A stretch of DNA of 64,000 bases from MB1-2 sp046566065 (GTDB taxonomy: Bacteria; Actinomycetota; CADDZG01; WHSQ01), in the NCBI GenBank assembly GCA_046566065.1, contig JBKHXK010000008.1, positions 1 to 64,000 of the forward strand, written 5' to 3'. Positions 62,889 to 64,000 of this stretch are shown piece after piece; position 1 is the first letter of the stretch, and each line of letters begins with the position of its first letter. A program made the translations under genes and the position numbers. The notes beneath the pieces are model-generated. The model was given only the letters and a program-made list of their open reading frames with translations, made no database searches and had not been told where the DNA came from.

Positions 62889-63163
62889 ATAACGCGGTGG
62901 TTCTGGACCTCGCTGTCCTCTTCTTTCCGGCGAGACGCGTTGGCGTCCTCGAGCACGACAGTGATGTTCTCGTTGTGAAGGATCTTCGCCTCTACAACCT
63001 CGATCGCAACGACCACTCGGTTGGTGGCGTCTAGCGCCTTGCGGACGTAGTCGCGACGTTGTTCGTCGTCCAGGCTGTCCCATCTGCGCAGCACCAACTC
63101 CAGCATCCCTTTGACCACGGTCAAAGGGCTCCTGAGGTAGTGCCCGGCCTCTTTCCTTCTCAT
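62885..63163 (-). CDS. stand-alone histidine-kinase dimerization/phospho-acceptor (DHp) domain protein
   Basis: A 92-residue protein that is little more than one HisKA domain. HYLRSPLTVVKGMLELVL carries a His in the phospho-acceptor position (HYLRSPL instead of HELR[ST]PL), and a second long helix follows (DYVRKALDATNRVVVAIEVVEAKIL). There is no ATPase domain and no sensor. ATG 63163 (MRRKEAGHYLRSPL). A remnant of a kinase, a phosphotransfer protein, or a decoy dimerization partner are all possible. Its 3' end shares TTAG with serS. Confidence 0.65.
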   Translation of the reverse strand: MRRKEAGHYLRSPLTVVKGMLELVLRRWDSLDDEQRRDYVRKALDATNRVVVAIEVVEAKILHNENITVVLEDANASRRKEEDSEVQNHRVI

Positions 63164-63271
63164 ATATTCCGCTCCCCCCTACAGGAGAGCGTAGTAGGCG
63201 GCAGGGCGCCGCGGAATACGTATAAACCCGTACCGGGTGGTTTGGTCCTCGCTCGTTCTACTGTTGGACCT

Positions 63272-63354
63272 GGAGGGCTACGGTAACTGGTAACCGAACG
63301 GTCTTGAAAACCGTCGTCCGAAAGGACTTGGGGGTTCGAGTCCCCCGCCCTCCG
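63272..63354 (+). tRNA. tRNA-Ser (anticodon TGA)
   Basis: An 83-base class II cloverleaf. Acceptor GGAGGGC pairs with GCCCTCC, the anticodon loop is CTTGAAA (anticodon TGA), the variable arm is GTCCGAAAGGAC, the T-arm is GGGGGTTCGAGTCCCCC and the discriminator is G. The CCA is not encoded. It is near serS. The region 63355-63464 after it holds no confident gene. Confidence 0.96.
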
Positions 63355-63464
63355 CTGGTGCAACCTGCTTGTGCGTGACCCTTTCGAGCTAGCGGATCTC
63401 CTGGGTGTCGGTGTCGTCCCCCATCCCGGGCTGGAGGATGCGAAGGTCCAGCCGAGCACCTACG

Positions 63465-64000
63465 ATGACGAAAAGGATGGATGCCGTAGACGTGCGTTTG
63501 ACGGATGCAGCAACTTCTCGCTCGTCTCCAGATCGAGGGAGGTGGCCGCTTCCGGTCGTCGCGGCGCTCCTGGCAGCCGCATATGCAGCGCTCTATCTGT
63601 CCGTCACGCTCGTCGCGGCATTCGGCGGTGCCAATGGGACTACGTTCTGGCCGGCGGCTGGTCTCACCGTGGCCGTGCTACTGCGAAGAGATGCACGAGA
63701 GTGGGCGTGGCTGCTGCTCGCCGTGTGGATCGCGGAATTCACACTTGACATCGTCGTGTCGAATGTTCCCCTTATGGTTGCAGCCGGGTGGGCGACCGCG
63801 AATTGTGCCGAGCCCGCACTCTCTGCCTTCCTTCTGCGGCGGAATCGTCATGAGCCACTTAACCTCGCGAGGTCCGACGACCTCGTTCGATTCGTTGCGT
63901 TGGCGGTGATCGCGGGACCTGTGGTCGGCGCGCTCATCGGCGTCGGTTCCGGAGTCGCGGAAGGCTTCTACGGATTCTGGCCCGCCTTCCCGCGATGGTT
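63465..64000 (+). CDS. MASE1-domain membrane sensor protein (partial, runs off the window)
   Basis: A frame of at least 178 codons, open to the end of the window. After a polar start (MTKRMDAVDVRLTDAATS) come hydrophobic helices and the MASE1 hallmark GTTFWPAAGLTVAVLLRRDAREWAWLLLAVW, then a basic loop (LLRRNRHEP) and FYGFWPAFPRW at the edge. MASE1 domains are sensory inputs of histidine kinases and diguanylate cyclases; the output domain lies beyond the window. The start is uncertain: ATG 63465, 63477 and 63438 are in frame, none with well-spaced ribosome binding sites. Confidence 0.75.
   Translation, partial: MTKRMDAVDVRLTDAATSRSSPDRGRWPLPVVAALLAAAYAALYLSVTLVAAFGGANGTTFWPAAGLTVAVLLRRDAREWAWLLLAVWIAEFTLDIVVSNVPLMVAAGWATANCAEPALSAFLLRRNRHEPLNLARSDDLVRFVALAVIAGPVVGALIGVGSGVAEGFYGFWPAFPRW

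Noticed and set aside
63371..63748. A plus-strand frame beginning MRDPFELADLLGVGVV after tRNA-Ser, considered as an integrase or regulator fragment
   Set aside because: The reading soon becomes Arg/Ser-rich and runs through the MASE1 gene in another frame. No integrase motif or att repeat was seen.

Overview
The window is a GC-rich, gene-dense stretch of an actinobacterial (Actinomycetota) chromosome that starts just upstream of dnaN, at or beside the replication origin. The taxon call rests on gene content and order: dnaN-recF-dciA(DUF721)-gyrB-gyrA-DUF3566, tRNA-Ile and tRNA-Ala, crgA, a class E sortase, pabA/trpG, then pknB-pknA-pbpA-rodA-pstP-fhaB-fhaA and tRNA-Leu. Mycobacterium and Streptomyces carry the same origin-proximal order. 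Blocks of accessory genes unlike those of mycobacteria or streptomycetes interrupt it, so a deep-branching lineage is likely. I cannot name a genus, and there is no rRNA operon here.

Layout. 1-9670: replication and gyrase block; gyrA carries a 419-residue intein directly after the catalytic tyrosine. 9675-15790: a saccharopine-dehydrogenase-like oxidoreductase with a coupled micro-protein, a four-gene OpuC-type quaternary-amine ABC transporter whose binding protein appears to have its two lobes in swapped order, a DUF1684 protein, an AAC(2')-I-like acetyltransferase and tRNA-Ile. 15800-23850: mostly exported proteins (two LVIVD-repeat proteins, a TIM-barrel-like protein, a DOMON-like protein, a CopC-type membrane protein, an RlpA-like protein) with trxA, tRNA-Ala, a PlsC acyltransferase and an SCP2 protein. 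23900-33750: a Nudix-metallo-beta-lactamase fusion, a membrane PAS-SpoIIE-HATPase regulator, thiolase, crgA, sortase E with a coupled 38-residue membrane peptide, M20 peptidase, NAD-dependent epimerase and a glutamine amidotransferase. 33744-42430: the minus-strand cell-wall/phospho-signalling operon and tRNA-Leu; rodA shows an apparent frameshift near its start. 42570-59165: an orphan histidine kinase, a BlaI-M56 pair, two complete five-gene peptide ABC operons flanking a CPA2 antiporter, and DUF1028. 59149-64000: larB and larC (nickel-pincer cofactor), the latter broken by one in-frame UGA, then DUF4446, serS, a stand-alone histidine-kinase dimerization domain, tRNA-Ser and the start of a MASE1 membrane sensor.

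How the parts may work together. The PASTA kinases, PstP phosphatase, FHA proteins, PbpA, RodA and CrgA form the usual elongation/division control module. Downstream, a BlaI repressor and its M56 protease partner sit beside a peptide importer. Sites resembling the BlaI/MecI operator (ACTAC-N4-GTAGT) lie about 60-70 bp before both peptide-binding-protein genes, suggesting that cell-wall stress controls peptide or muropeptide uptake. Both peptide operons also have a strong hairpin between the binding-protein gene and the first permease gene.

Genome style. Four-base ATGA/GTGA overlaps are common within operons. At least six convergent gene pairs share a four-base stop-stop overlap (CTAG, CTAA or TTAG). 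Several genes have a TANNNT -10 element about 6-7 bases before the start codon, suggesting leaderless transcripts. No insertion sequences, CRISPR arrays or prophage genes were seen. The only mobile element recognised is the gyrA intein. No stretch longer than about 300 bases lacks a gene.
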